A stretch of DNA of 64,000 nucleotides. Source: Basipetospora chlamydospora (Eukaryota > Ascomycota > Sordariomycetes > Microascales). This document shows, piece by piece, positions 35,514 to 47,246 of the stretch. Position numbers and translations under genes: made by a program. The notes beneath the pieces are model-generated. The model searched no databases, was not told the DNA's origin, and saw only the letters and a program-made list of their open reading frames with translations. The stretch lies in NCBI GenBank assembly GCA_001599675.1, contig BCHP01000002.1, positions 1,005,921 to 1,069,920 of the forward strand, read 5' to 3'. Positions within the stretch are counted from its first letter, which is position 1, and every line of letters starts with the position of its first letter.

Positions 35514-37829
35514 CTACGAAGAGCGACGACGCTTGAAGTCTAGAGGTTGACAGTTAGTATGAAAGTCCAAGTCGGTCATCTGCGGGGTCCTCAGCATACC
35601 GCTCTCCGCATCGAGGTCAAACTCCGCGCCATCATCCACCTCCGAATGAGGCCTCTTTGCAGAGGCGCTGACCGGCTCGTTGACACCAGCATCGCCATCC
35701 TCGGGGAAATCTCTCCAGTCAACTTCATCGACGCGGTCACCCTCGGCTTGGGCTGGTTGAGGCTCGGTATTTGCGCTGTCGGCTATGTCGTTCTCGTCAT
35801 AGTCGATTTCGTTCTCGCGGTCACCGTCCAGGGTGACGGACGCACTGCTCTCAGCATACTCGATACCGGTCATATCAGGCGGTGCTTCGCCGCCTTCAGT
35901 CAAGTCAACAAAATCGAACCCCGAGTCATCGGTGTCGCCAATGGTCGCTCCCGTGTTTTGCTCCGACCCATAGTTGTCGGCTTCGTGGTCTGAACGTGGA
36001 AGTATCGTGTTAGTGAGTGATTCATCATCCGGCTCATCTCCGGTGCACTTGGTATCTTCTTCCGTGAGCCAGTCCATGTCCGGACCAAACACGCAATGCT
36101 CGCAGACGCAGACCTTGTACGGTCTAGTTGGGGGTTGTTGGCATGTACCATTTTGAGTTGTGGCCTCCACCTCCGCGGGGACCGGCTGGTTGTCCTCGAT
36201 GGCAATATCGCTTGCCTCTGGCTCGTTGGGCAACTGGTTGTTAGCACCGGAATCGGGGTATGCGCCAGTGTCGTCATCGTTGTCCGCGTTGTGGGCGTAC
36301 TCGCGCTCAGCATTTCCATAACCATCGTCGTCCGCATCAGCACCTAGGTGCTCCACGGATGCATCCCTGCTCGCTTCATCTTGATCGTCGTCCTGGTATT
36401 CCGAAGGGGCTTCGCCATCGGGGCTGGTAGCCTTAACATCCATGGCGCCTTCTTCCTCGCCATCCGAACTCTCCACATAGATGACATCTTCAGCGCTACC
36501 TCCATGCGAGCCGGGATGATCGTCAACAGCCTGGAAGTGGTAGATGATCTCATCCAAGCCCTTTCCGTCGAAGGCCTCATCGATCAGTAGCTCCAAGCGC
36601 TTGGCGGGATGCGGACGAATGATGATATTGGTATACAGGGTGCGGGATGCATCAGGATCCTGGTTCTTCACGAGCTGGTCAAATATTTCGTGGAGCTGGC
36701 GAAGCGTGACGCCGGTAAGGTGATCCCGTTGGGTAGACTGGAAATCGGGAATTAGCAAAGGAACCTGGCAGAGAGTGAAGGAATGGAATCAACGTACCTC
36801 GGCATACTCCAAGCCAAGCTCATCAACCTGGAGTACAATCTCGTCTTGTGGCCCAAGGTCTCCAACAAGCTCATCGCGAAACTTCCCAATGAGCTGGTCC
36901 ACCGTCAGCTCAAGAACTGAGAAATCCTCAAAGAACCCCATCTGGGTATCGATGTTGTTCTGTCCATGAACCAAAGGGAACTCTTCGTTACGATACGTGA
37001 CAGTTATGTCAGGAATAGCGCCATCTGCCGCGCTGTGGTCATCGCCGGATCGGTCAGAATGCTCGTCATCGCTGATCACCTCAACGGCAGAACCGTCATG
37101 CTCTTCGTCATCCTGGGCGTTCACGTCCTCGTTACCAGTTTCTTCGGTGATTTCGAGGGGAGTATCACCCTCTGGCCTCTCAGTCTCTTGCTGTTGGAGC
37201 TCAGCGTTGGCTCCAGACTCAGCCCCGTCGTGGCCAACAGTGGCTTCCGCGGCCAGTTCGTGAGTTGAAACCTCAACCTCGGCATGTTTGTGCACCTCTT
37301 GTGTCGCAACAGTGTCTTCGTCATACGTAATCTCATGCTCGACGTACGTCTCGGTTGCGAGTTGCTGCTCGTTGTGGGCGCCTTGGAAACCGTCAATCTC
37401 GGCAAAATCTCCATTGATATCAAGCTCTTCCTCCTGGTTCTCGAAGTCGATTTCGTCTCCGATGTCAACTTCCTCGGCGATGGGGTCAAGGCCAAGGCTA
37501 AGGTCCACGTCCGGTCCGGCTGGGTCGGATTCGAGAAGTGTCGGCTTCGGGGGATCATCATTCGCTGTGATATCGACATTCGCTTCCTGCGCTTCGCCAC
37601 TTCCGACATCGTCGTGTTCCTCCCAGTCGATCTCGCTCAAGCCATCGCCAACCGCCGCTGGTTGTGACGGCGAGAGTGCACCGGCAGGGTCCATCTTCGT
37701 GTGCGTTCCAGGCACGAGTTCTGATGACTGCCAACCCGCCGCGGAAATAGAGTCTCCTTCAATCTCACAGCTGAAATCAACATCGAGCTGGCCCTCGAGA
37801 GCCATATGCGGGACTGTCTCAGTCGCCAT
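35514..37829 (-). CDS. Acidic Pezizomycotina protein of unknown function
   Basis: Exons complement(36798..37829, 35600..36737, 35514..35539), 731 residues. The last intron is 60 bp and in frame, so it is easily missed: donor GTATGC, branch actaac, acceptor ctctag. Removing it gives the end FDLDAESDFKRRRSS, a basic tail that looks like a nuclear localisation signal. Most of the chain is very acidic (D/E-rich with N, A, G) and probably disordered. The one ordered-looking part is about residues 265-430: PDITVTYRNEEFPLVHG, then DFSVLELTVDQLIGKFRDEL and LTGVTLRQLHEIFDQLVKN. A four-cysteine-like cluster (CQQPPTRPYKVCVCEHCVFG) at about residues 550-570 could bind metal. Acidic chain plus basic tail suggests a nuclear, histone- or chromatin-related protein; this is inference. 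Function not recognised. Confidence 0.85.
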
Positions 37830-38517
37830 CCCTTGGCTTCCTTCGATTACTGTAGGGTGGGCCGTCGACGCAAGTTCGGGATTTGAAGCTAGATCGTCTC
37901 ACGTTGATGGTAGGTAGGTCGGCGGTGGCAGGGAGGCTTCGTTTGGGCCGACGTTACGAATTCCAGAGTTAGTTCTCCGTCGGATACTCTAGAGTCGCTG
38001 GTGATTGGGCTCGTGTCGCATCGGTGATCAAATATCTGATGTCGAGTTTCCTGTAAAGGATTTCGAAGACGTTATCAGAAGGGAGACAAGAGCGTCAGTG
38101 ATTTTAAAGTCGAGGGGTGGTGAGAAAGTAGGTTGTTGAAGGAGGAAAGTGGCCGTGGGCTGGAATGGAGGGCAACCAATTTGGCGATAACGCGTTAGAG
38201 CTGGAAAAAGCGCGGTTAATTTCTGGAGCCAACGCTGGTGATTAGTGGAGGTTCTAGGCGGCGGCATGACTCTAGGTATTATGACTTGGGTACGGAGTAC
38301 AGTGTAGTCGACCCTACGAGGGACAAGTACATGCACATGTAAACTCACATTCGCATATAGGCAGCTTATGTAATTACTGGAGCTCTCTCCCCTGAGCAAT
38401 AATCCGCGGTGTGGACACCTCGACATCCCACCTTGAATTGCTACAGCCAACAGCGACCTCTCGAGCCCAGAACCAACCGCTTGAAGCAATTCCGTCTTTC
38501 CGTATCCTTCAGTCAAC
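37830..38517. promoter_or_regulatory. Divergent promoter, acidic protein / delta-COP
   Basis: About 690 bp between two divergent ATGs. It contains a perfect GTACGGAGTAC at 38290-38300, about 220 bp before the delta-COP start. No gene is visible. Confidence 0.5.
38290..38300. repeat. GTACGGAGTAC motif copy
   Basis: Second of three 11-bp copies, here inside a divergent promoter. Same sequence as the copies at 33303 (opposite orientation) and 63038. Confidence 0.8.
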
Positions 38518-40355
38518 ATGGTAATGCCCTAGCCCCGTTATTCATCGCTGAGCGCGCGACGGTCCCCACTGACAGCAATCTCCTAGGTTGTTCTTGCGGC
38601 CTCCATCTGTACCCGAGGCGGCAAGGCCGTCCTCTCGAGGCAGTTCCGTGAGATGCCTCGCTCTCGGATAGAGGCTCTGTTGGCATCGTTTCCCAAGCTG
38701 GCCGACAGCGGTACACAGCACACGACGGTCGAGCAGGACAACGTTCGCTTCGTTTACCAACCCCTCGACGAGCTCTACATGGTCCTCATCACGAACAAGC
38801 AATCCAACATCCTCCAGGACATCGACTCGCTACACCTCTTCGCCCAGGTGGTTTCCAACACGTGCAAGACCTTGGACGAGCGAGAGATTTTGCGTCATGC
38901 CTACGATCTACTCAGCGCCTTCGATGAGCTGGTAACGCTGGGGTACCGGGAGAACCTCACCATTAGCCAGATCAAGACCTTCCTCGAGATGGAGAGTCAC
39001 GAGGAGCGCATCCAGGAGATTATCGCCAGGGTAAGCCGGCCATGTATCATTATATCGGATCGCAATCTGTGGCTTCCAATACTGACTTACATCGCTTGCA
39101 GAACAAAGAGCTCGAGGCCACCGAGGAGAGGAAGCGGAAAGCGAAGCAACTCGAAATGCAGCGCAAGGAGTCGGCGAGAGGCATGCGCAGCGGCATGCCA
39201 CCCCGAACACCAGTGTACCCTACATACACTCCACCCTCAAGGCCCGCTACCCAAGATACCTTCGACTCCTACGAGGCCGAGAAGAACAAGACGTTTAACA
39301 AGTGCGTGAAGCTCCCGCATCTCAAAACTCTGTCGCTGTACTGACGAAGAACAGACCTTCTGCTCTCAAGGGCAAGGGCATGCAGCTTGGAAAGAAGTCC
39401 AAGGCGACAGATATGTTCGAGCGCGTTCGGGGCGAGATGGGCGTGGAAGTCGATGACAGCCCTCTGATTACCCCTGTGGCCGCCGCCCCTGCTTCGGAGC
39501 CGCGGATGTCGACCACCATGGACCGCGACGCCATCCACATCGGCATCAACGAGGTGATCACCGCCAACCTCTCGAGAGACGGCGCCATTAACTCGCTATC
39601 CGTGAACGGCGATCTCACGCTCCGCGTCTCGGATCCGACCCTGACCAAGATCAGGCTCGCCCTCACAGCCGACGCGTCCCATGGCGCCCAGTTCCGGACG
39701 CACCCCAAGGTGGACCGCAACTCATTCAACAAGGCCAAGGTGATCCAGATGGCCAACACAGCGCAGGGGTTCCCCGTGAACAACTCGGTCGGCGTGCTTC
39801 GGTGGCGGGCGAGCCCGAAAACGGACGACACCAGCGCGTGCCCCATCATGTTTACGGTGTGGATCAACAAGGACTCCGAGAAGTACAACATGACTGTCGA
39901 GTACGAGCTTACCGGCAACGACACCCTGAGGGACGTCAGCGTCCTGGTCCCGTATCAGGGTTCGGAGCCCGTAGTGTCGAGCTTCGACGCCACGTACGAA
40001 TTCCTCGGTGATATGATCGAATGGACGATCGGGACCGTCAGTGAGGACAACTCGACAGGATCCTTTGAGTTCGAGGCCGAGGCGAATGATGAGAACGAGT
40101 TCTTCCCCATGGGAGTTCGTTTCCAGAAGGAATCCACTTACATTGATGTCGATGTATGTTGTCCTATCCATACCACACCCACAGCCCTCTCCCGTGCCCT
40201 CCCGTGCCCTCCCGTGCCCTCGCCAGGGACACTTTTGAGCTTTCAATCGCTAACACGTCCTGTAGGTAACGGCCGTCTCCCTCGTTGACATGAACGAAGA
40301 AGTCACTTTCTCGAAGGACATCAGGTCTTCCGCCGAGAACTTTGTCATCGAATAG
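38518..40355 (+). CDS. RET2: Coatomer delta subunit (delta-COP)
   Basis: Subunit of the COPI coat for Golgi-to-ER retrieval. Five exons 38518..38520, 38587..39030, 39102..39301, 39355..40153, 40266..40355 give 511 residues. The first coding exon is only the ATG, followed directly by a 66 bp intron (GTAATG...CTCCTAG). Splicing gives MVVLAASICTRGGKAVLSRQ, the exact form expected for delta-COP, and no other in-frame ATG precedes the longin fold. Domains: longin (about 1-140), charged helical linker (NKELEATEERKRKAKQLEM) with a Pro-rich segment, the conserved GKGMQLGKKSKATDMFERVR, then the C-terminal mu-homology domain (about 260-511; VNGDLTLRVSDP, GVLRWRASPKTDD, EFEAEANDENEFFPMGVRF). Length is normal. 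The next gene, APC4, follows on the same strand after 480 bp. Confidence 0.95.
40191..40220 (+). repeat. Three exact tandem copies of a 10-bp unit in a delta-COP intron
   Basis: The unit CCCGTGCCCT occurs three times without mismatch inside the last intron (40154-40265). It is a minisatellite in the middle of the intron and does not touch splice sites. Confidence 0.9.
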
Positions 40356-40838
40356 AATTGAAGATGGAGACTACCGAAAACGACGGAGTATGGAAAGTGA
40401 CGATTCATGACCAGCACTTGGGGAGAGGCGAAGATGTTACGAGGGGGAGGTCCGGCGATGACATCTCGACATCGCCTCGGTCGGTAAATGGAGTACCTAC
40501 AATATTTTATCTCAATAGATGATGATGTATTTGCCTCGTTAGGAGGTTCTGAACCTCGAGGCTTTCCTTTGGCCAGTATGCCTTGTTCGCTGACACTGTA
40601 GAGACCCCCTGTTTTCGGCGGGTATATACAGTGTTAATTATACTATGTATAATTGCACGACAATGGTGCCGTAGTCACGTCCACCTGAGGATTCTCTTGA
40701 CATCAACGCGTCTTTCGCCTTTCAACCTCGAGAGAAAATGTCGCCGTCAACTCTCTAGCCATTCAAATTCTACGCATGATTCTCCTCCTGTCAAGAGAAT
40801 GCCGATAACCCCCCGCTGTTCTCCGGTAGCGAAGCACC
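40356..40838. promoter_or_regulatory. Short intergenic region, delta-COP 3' end / APC4 promoter
   Basis: About 480 bp between two genes on the same strand. It must carry the delta-COP poly(A) site and the APC4 promoter. A GACGGAGTA near match lies at 40382. No gene is visible. Confidence 0.5.
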
Positions 40839-43571
40839 ATGGTAGCCGCCATCAGGCTCACTCCCTTCAGTGAGACCAAGTTCGACCACTCTACTCCGCC
40901 CGGTCTCCCCGTGAGCTCGCCAACCGTTGATCTCTCCGTCACCTGGGATGGCGCCTCGGGGAATGTCCTGATATGCCGCCCAAGGGATGAGGTGGTGTCA
41001 AGGATACACCGAGGAGGCAGGGCCGGCGCGTCGGCCGTCACTGCGATGAAATGGAAGCCGGATGGTATGGAATCTCACTCTCCGTCCTCCCGTCTCCACC
41101 CCGTAGCTAACTCTCTTGCAGGACAGTTCGTCGCAGTGGCATGGGATGACGGATTTGTGCGGCTCATGGGGCTGGAGAATAACAAGGCCGCGCACACCAT
41201 CAAAGTCCTCGAGCCCGGCCAAGCAACCATCACCCACATCGGATGGACCACCAACAGCGTCGCTAAGAGATCTGAGAAGAAGTCGAGCGCCGCTGCCTCC
41301 GTGTGGAAGACCGTGCTCGGGGGCGAGGCACAAACTCCGGACCTGCCCCGTGAGCTAACATTCCTGGAGGTGGATACAGCTCTGCCCAAGATCAGCCCCC
41401 TGCCGAGCAGCAGCGCCGGGTCAGGGTATGCCTCTCTCTGCGCCTCTACCCATCCAGATCCACCTTCTCTAACTTCTGTACTTTTTTTTTTCTTAGGGAA
41501 GACTCGACTGTGTTTACTCTGAGGACGGGAATCGACTTCTTGTTCCAGCCCTTCCGCCTAGAGGACAGCGAGGAAGTGTCCGTGATGATTGTGGGCACCG
41601 ACCGTAGTGACATCCACCTCAGCATCTATGACTCCTTCGCCATTGGAAGCCTCAAGTACCAGCTTCCCGGGGAGCCAGCTGCCGCCCTCCGCCTCATACA
41701 CCACACATCTCACCGCCACGTACCCACGCATTCGCTCCTCTTCAGGCCCGCTGACGAGGCCAGCAATGTTCTCGACCTCGTGCCCATTGACCTATCATTC
41801 ATCGCCTCATCACCGATCAACCTATCGTTGCTTGCCTCGAAGCTGACAACTCTGCAGAAGCTGCTACGGTATCTGAAGCAGTCGTTCCTCCATATGCAAG
41901 TCGAGTACAAGAATACGAGGGATCTTCCCTCACGGTTCTTGGCAAATATCCAGGAAGACCTGGAGAAAGCGGAGCACGGCCCTCGGGACATCGTGTCCGC
42001 CCTCTACCACACACTCGTCACAGGCCACACTTATGGGACCGTTAAGGAGTGGCTGGTCGACAGCCTAGCAGAACGGGTACACCATCTTCTCTTCCAAATA
42101 CCCTCCTCTTATCCTTCACACGCCCCAGCTAACCAGCGCCTCTCGCCTAGGGACACAAACGGTGGGACAAGGCCGTCACCTCGGGCCTGGAGAACCTCCG
42201 CACCATCATCCACCAGAACTTCCTCCCGGCCCTCGAGCGCTGCGGCGTGATCCTCAGCCGTCTCAAGGGCCTCGCGCAGTTCCACACGTCGCGCGACGAC
42301 ACGGGCCTCTCCGCCGTGCAGATCTCGCGCCTCGCCGACACCGTGTCCTGCCTCGCCCTCGTGGGCCACAAAATGCTCCTTGCCACCATGGAGGAGCTCG
42401 ATCTCTTCGCCTCCTTCTCGCCTTGGCTGCGCCTGCAGATCGACCGGCTCGCCGCCGGGGAGGCCTCGTCTTCATCCGCGGCCGACGACCTGCTGGAGAA
42501 GGAGGCCACCATGGACAACGCTTGCGTGCTCGCCTACGTGCAGGGCTACCTTATGCGCAGCCCCCTCGACGCGTACCTGGCGGACGACGAGACGGGCGGG
42601 GACTGGGAGGACGTGGCGAGGGGCGCGACGCTGTTGGAGGCGCTGGACGCGCAGATTGGGAGGATGGAGGGCGGACAGGCGTTTGCCGAGTTCCTGCCCA
42701 AGGTCCACTGGCTGGTGGAACACCTGGATGCGAGGGCAGGCGCCGTGTTCAACGACATTGCCCAGGCACAGAAGAGGAGTGTGAGATTCGGCGAGCCGAC
42801 GAGGATACTTCTCGGCGGGGGGATCAACAGGGTCGATTCGCGGATGGACGCCCTTCACAAGACTGGCGTGCGTATACCCCCTTCCTCCCGTGGCCCGAGA
42901 TTACAGCAGCTGACGTTCGCTTTTTGTCCAGGATGCCGTCGACGGCCAAGTCTACACAGCGGTGACGGCGAAGAACCGAGACAGCGAGCGTAAGCGTTCA
43001 TCAAGAGCAGACATGTGACTCTCCAAGGTCAACTAACACCCGTCCTAGTCTTCCTCTTCCGAACGGCTATCCCCATTGTCAACGGCATCAGCAGTAAACC
43101 CACCACCCGAAGCTGTTCCATATCCATCCCCTCCGCCAAAATCATTGACGTCAAATTCCTTACTCCGACGACCCTCGTCGTTCTCCTGTCAAAAGGTATG
43201 TGCGCCGTGCTCTCGTCACAGGCAGGCGGGCCCCTTTTCCCCTTTCCCGCTAGCCAAAGTCGCCAGCTTGACAAGCTCACTCTTCTTCCTTTTTTCACCA
43301 TCTAGATTCCTCCTTCTCGCTCCTATCTCTCCCTCTCGCCACGTCCACCTTCCAGTGGACGCAGTACAAGCCTGGAACACCCCCTCCACCCGCCACGCCC
43401 TTGGGTCTCGACTCCGCGGCCACCACCACGATACCCCTAGACGACAGCTTCGCCCCTGTGCGGATAGAAGTCCATGACAAGACTGATGTAAGGGGCCCAG
43501 TGCCCGCAAGGGTGTGTCTACTCGGCAAGGATCGGAGTACGTATCGCGTTTTCGTGTTGAAGGAGAGCTAG
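40839..43571 (+). CDS. APC4: Anaphase-promoting complex subunit 4
   Basis: Platform subunit of the APC/C ubiquitin ligase that drives exit from mitosis. Seven exons 40839..41064, 41122..41425, 41497..42076, 42151..42867, 42932..42989, 43049..43195, 43306..43571 give 765 residues, all joins in frame. The N-terminus (LTPFSETKFD, then MKWKPDGQFVAVAWDDGFVRLM) is the APC4 WD40-like domain, in which a WD-type repeat is clear. The helical APC4 domain follows from about residue 300, with FLANIQEDLE, LYHTLVTGHTYGTVKEWLVD, RGHKRWDKAV, RTIIHQNFLPALERCGVILS and RLKGLAQFH. The C-terminal part returns to a beta-rich propeller closing segment (DVKFLTPTTLVVLLSKD, RSTYRVFVLKES). The GHTYGTVKEWLV and GLENLRTIIHQNFLPALER stretches are the strongest family signature. 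Gtr2 lies tail to tail 262 bp away. Confidence 0.93.
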
Positions 43572-43833
43572 ATCCCCCCACATAGGGCACAAACGAACAA
43601 TAAACGATGGAGCTCGAGCGCTTTGCGCTTGGCCGAGATTCCCATATCTGTACCGTAAAAAGATGCCATGCGTAATCCTATGCTTTTTTTTTTTTTTCAT
43701 TCGCAAAGGTACGCACGCATACCCACCCAACCGCCACCCCCTTTACCCGCACATGTAGTCCTTGGGCGAATTCAGCAACACACATTCTCCGCCTCTGTCT
43801 CCTTTTCTTTCCTTTCGCATCCGCCTCCCTATC

Positions 43834-45098
43834 TCACTTCTTCGGCTTCGTAATCTCGAAAAACTCCTTCAGCCCCTGCACGACAGCCTCGACGTTCATA
43901 TTAACCAGGGGCATTTTGTCGTACGAGTCCTCCTTCATGATGGCTACGAGGGCCAGGTAGCGGTCCACCTCTCTCAGCATGATGGGCCTGTTGGAGTCGT
44001 GCAGCAGCATGCTGCTCTCGGCGCTCAGGCACGCGACCTGGTCTTCGAGCTTCGCGTTCCACGGCTCCCCCTCCAACTTCGTCCTTTGGTCGGCGCTCCT
44101 CTGCCACGACCCGTACACCTCCGTCATGTCGATGATGACGTCGATGTAGTCGGAACAGATCTCGTACGAGGCCATGTCCGCCGGTGCTGAGTCGGTGGCG
44201 ATGTAGATCTTGCTGAGCACGTCGAAGAGGTAGGCCTTCTCGAAGCGGCAGGTACGGCAGAGGGTTGTGAGGATGCCTTCGAGGGTGCCCAGCTGGGGGA
44301 TCAGCTTCTGAATGACCTTGCTAAAGGCCTCGAAGATGGAATGATTGTAGATGGAGGTGAGATGATAGGTGACGGGGGCGTTATCGAACCCGTGGTCCGA
44401 CATCTCATCCTGGATGCGGATAGTGATGTCGCGCTGGATGTCGAGCTTGTAATCGTCCGACAGGCCGTCGACCTTGTGGATGAAGACCTCGATATTGATG
44501 CTGGGAAAGGTGCGCTGCAGGGTGAGGATGGTGGCGTTGAGGCGTGCCACGGACTCGAGGTAGTCGTCCTGGGCGTCGATGACCCATATGAGGGCGCCAA
44601 TCTCACTAAAGATCGCGTCTATGTCGTAGGGGTTCTCGAACAGATCTATCTGGCCCGGGAAATCCCACACATGAAAGTCCATGAACGACCTGGCAATGGA
44701 TAGTTAGCTGCATTGTTGGCGAATGGCCTTAATACGGCCTCGAGAGAGCGAGAGGGGCGTACGCCATCTGGTCTTTTTGAATCCTGGCTGTCGATTCGAG
44801 GAACAGCGTCTCGTGAGGCGGGAGCTTCTGGAACACTACGCTTGATATTGACGACTTTCCACTCCTGACGGGAACGTGTTAGCCAACCATTAGGGAAACA
44901 GGTGTGGAGGCCAGGACACTTGGTTGCTTACCTTCTTTGGCCCATCAATAGAAGACGGGGACGGCCCTTGGTGGTGGAGGATGGGCCGGTGGGGGCCGCT
45001 CCCGGTTGAGAGGCTCCATCCTGTCTCGGGTCTCCTCGGCGGCTCTGCTCGTAAACACGTTGAAGATTTAGCCTTGCTGGACTCTCACGATCCTCCAT
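43834..45098 (-). CDS. GTR2: Rag-family GTPase of the Gtr2/RagC type
   Basis: Small GTPase that pairs with Gtr1 on the vacuole and tells TORC1 about amino acids. Exons complement(44932..45098, 44763..44864, 43834..44689), 374 residues. The P-loop is GQRRSGKSS (from residue 53), split by intron 1. The switch II region FHVWDFPGQID is the RagC/D-like WDFPGQ form, which separates it from Gtr1. The base-recognition motif is HKVD, as usual in Rags. The C-terminal half is the roadblock domain for Gtr1 pairing (ADMASYEICSDYIDVIIDM, LMLREVDRYLALVAIMKED). The N-terminal ~45 residues before the P-loop are Ser/Pro/Gly-rich. Start chosen at 45098 (MEDRESPARL); the frame is open further upstream but the peptide there looks non-coding, so the start is less sure than the rest. 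The 262 bp to APC4 include a T-run at 43684. Confidence 0.92.
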
Positions 45099-47246
45099 CG
45101 GGATTGCCAAACAACAACAACAAGGGAACTGGGGGAAGAAGTATCCACCTCGCGCCACGGGACAATGGTGGGATTGGGAGGAAGTGTAGTGAAGAATAGA
45201 GGAAGGAGAGCGAGGGGAAAAAAGGCACCGGCCCGGGGGATTTGATGGGACGCCCACAGCAGCGACTCGCTAGACGTATCCTTGGTGCTGAAGGCATGAA
45301 GAGCTGAGGGTTTCGTATTTCCCGACGTGAGCCCGCCCAGCGCCTGCTCGATAGTGATAGGTGCGCGCTGGAAGCACACAGCCGTCTTGAAGAGGGCACA
45401 TGATAACTCCTGTGATTCCCCCAAAGAGGATCCCAGGCTTCCTAATGGCTCTAAAACCGCGGCCATATCCTTGCAGGTCTCATCTTGTATGAAGCTGGGA
45501 CATGTGGTGATAGGCAGAAGCCAGCAGCCAGTAACCAAGAAAACCAAGGTGTCGCAAACGGAACCCACGGCTGTCGGAAATAAGCTCGTATTGTGCCTTG
45601 TGTTTGTGACGTTGTCTAAGAGACTGATATCACCTCGGACGTGCGGCCCTAGGAACAGGGCCCCGTGCCTCGTATGCTTGAGTTTTCCCAGGTTGAGGGG
45701 CAAACGGGGACGAGGTACGGACGCGGACACGGGAGATTGCAGGCGGCGGCCGCAGCGAGGCAAGGATGGGGACATACTGAAGAAGAATCGAGACGAGAAC
45801 GGGCGGCATCCCATGACAGGCCAGTTAAGGCCAATCCAGGGATGGACAGGTGGGCTCTGGGCTCAAAGCTTCCGTCGCACCACCATCCGGCTCCTCATTC
45901 CGCTCAGGGGAACAGAGGAGGTAATCCCATCTCATCGTAAGACACAAATATTCCACCCACAAAGCAGGGTAGCTGAGTAAAGTCTAGGCCAGACACTTGT
46001 CTTCCTTGTAGACAGACAGAGCTGGTCGATTGTGCCTTGCAGGTCGTCTGGTGTCGAGTAGCCACTGGGCTACACGGAAGTAAGCAGAAACAAATTGGCG
46101 CCCAGCCAAGTCAAAACGAGGGGCCACATAGGAGAAGAAGCATTGATGATGGCAAGAGTGCGACGACGGAGGAATAGAAGCAGTGATGGTTGATGCAGAT
46201 ATCAGGCGCTGAGGCCCGGGTAACAGCAGACAGCAGAGTCAAGAAAGCGCCATGGTTGATCCTTACCTCCATGCCAAACGAACTCCTGATACAAAAGCCA
46301 AGGTAGGGCCTATGTCCGCCGAAGTAAAGTGATGTGGCGATGGGAAGCAACGGGCCTTGCCGGGGTATTGCCTCGTAACGTACGTGGGGTTGTGGATCGT
46401 GAGCTGTGAGTCGTTGGATCGTATGGTGGAAGAGACAGTTGAATCTCGGAGCGGGCGAAGGTATCGACGAGATTTCCCCCTCAAGCTGGCACTTCCTTTC
46501 ACACCTAAAAAAGCTGAAATGATAATGACGGGCACGTTCGGGAGTTCGGGTGAATATCCAGGGATGAGCAATGTCGTTGATGAGAGGTCGTGAACTGTGT
46601 GAAGTGATGATGGATTTAATTATGCGCGTCCAGGATTGCCAAGGTGATGAAGGGAGGGGGGAGCTCAATTGTCCAATTCCCATTTGGGTCACTGTTGGTT
46701 GCTGGTCATGCATTGAACTTGCCCCACGTATCCCGAAATCGCCATTGCCGCGCTCTATGAAGATGCCCCAACTCCTTAGCTGTGACTATTTTCCCCTACT
46801 TTTTTCTTCCTTTTCTTATTATTTTTCTACGAGTATGCCATCAATCATGGGGCTTCTAGTTACCCTTCGACATTACATGGTCTGTGTGGAGGGTAGGTAA
46901 CGGTCAGTTGGGTTCAGGCCTGGAATTTGTTGACCGATCGAAGTCAGAGGGCTGGCTTACCTTATTTCATTGATATTAGTGTGGTGCCCTGGCCTAGATC
47001 TGACGGGCTTCAGTTCTACTGCGCTTCAAGAGTCAAGAACATAGCGTCGATTATTCCGAAACGATAAGTTGAAATGGTATTCGGACCAGACAAACATATA
47101 CAAGTACTTCTCATACAAGTATCCGGAAAGGGAAAACATTCGCCTCAAAAGCAGCAGACCAATATAGCCAGACCCATAAATCAGACCTTTGAACGGACCA
47201 TCCCATCCCTTCTTTCATACTTCATACATTGATGGGCTTAACCCAC
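45099..47246. other. Intergenic region between GTR2 and the four-TM gene
   Basis: About 2.15 kb upstream of GTR2 and downstream of the next minus-strand gene. A long minus-strand open frame at 45068-45814 has no domain, start context or splice support. No RNA gene is seen. Confidence 0.4.

Noticed and set aside
45068..45814. 248-codon minus-strand open frame upstream of GTR2
   Set aside because: Mixed hydrophobic/Ser-Pro sequence with no domain; its 3' end overlaps the start region of GTR2 in another frame. Could be an upstream ORF but is not supported as a gene.
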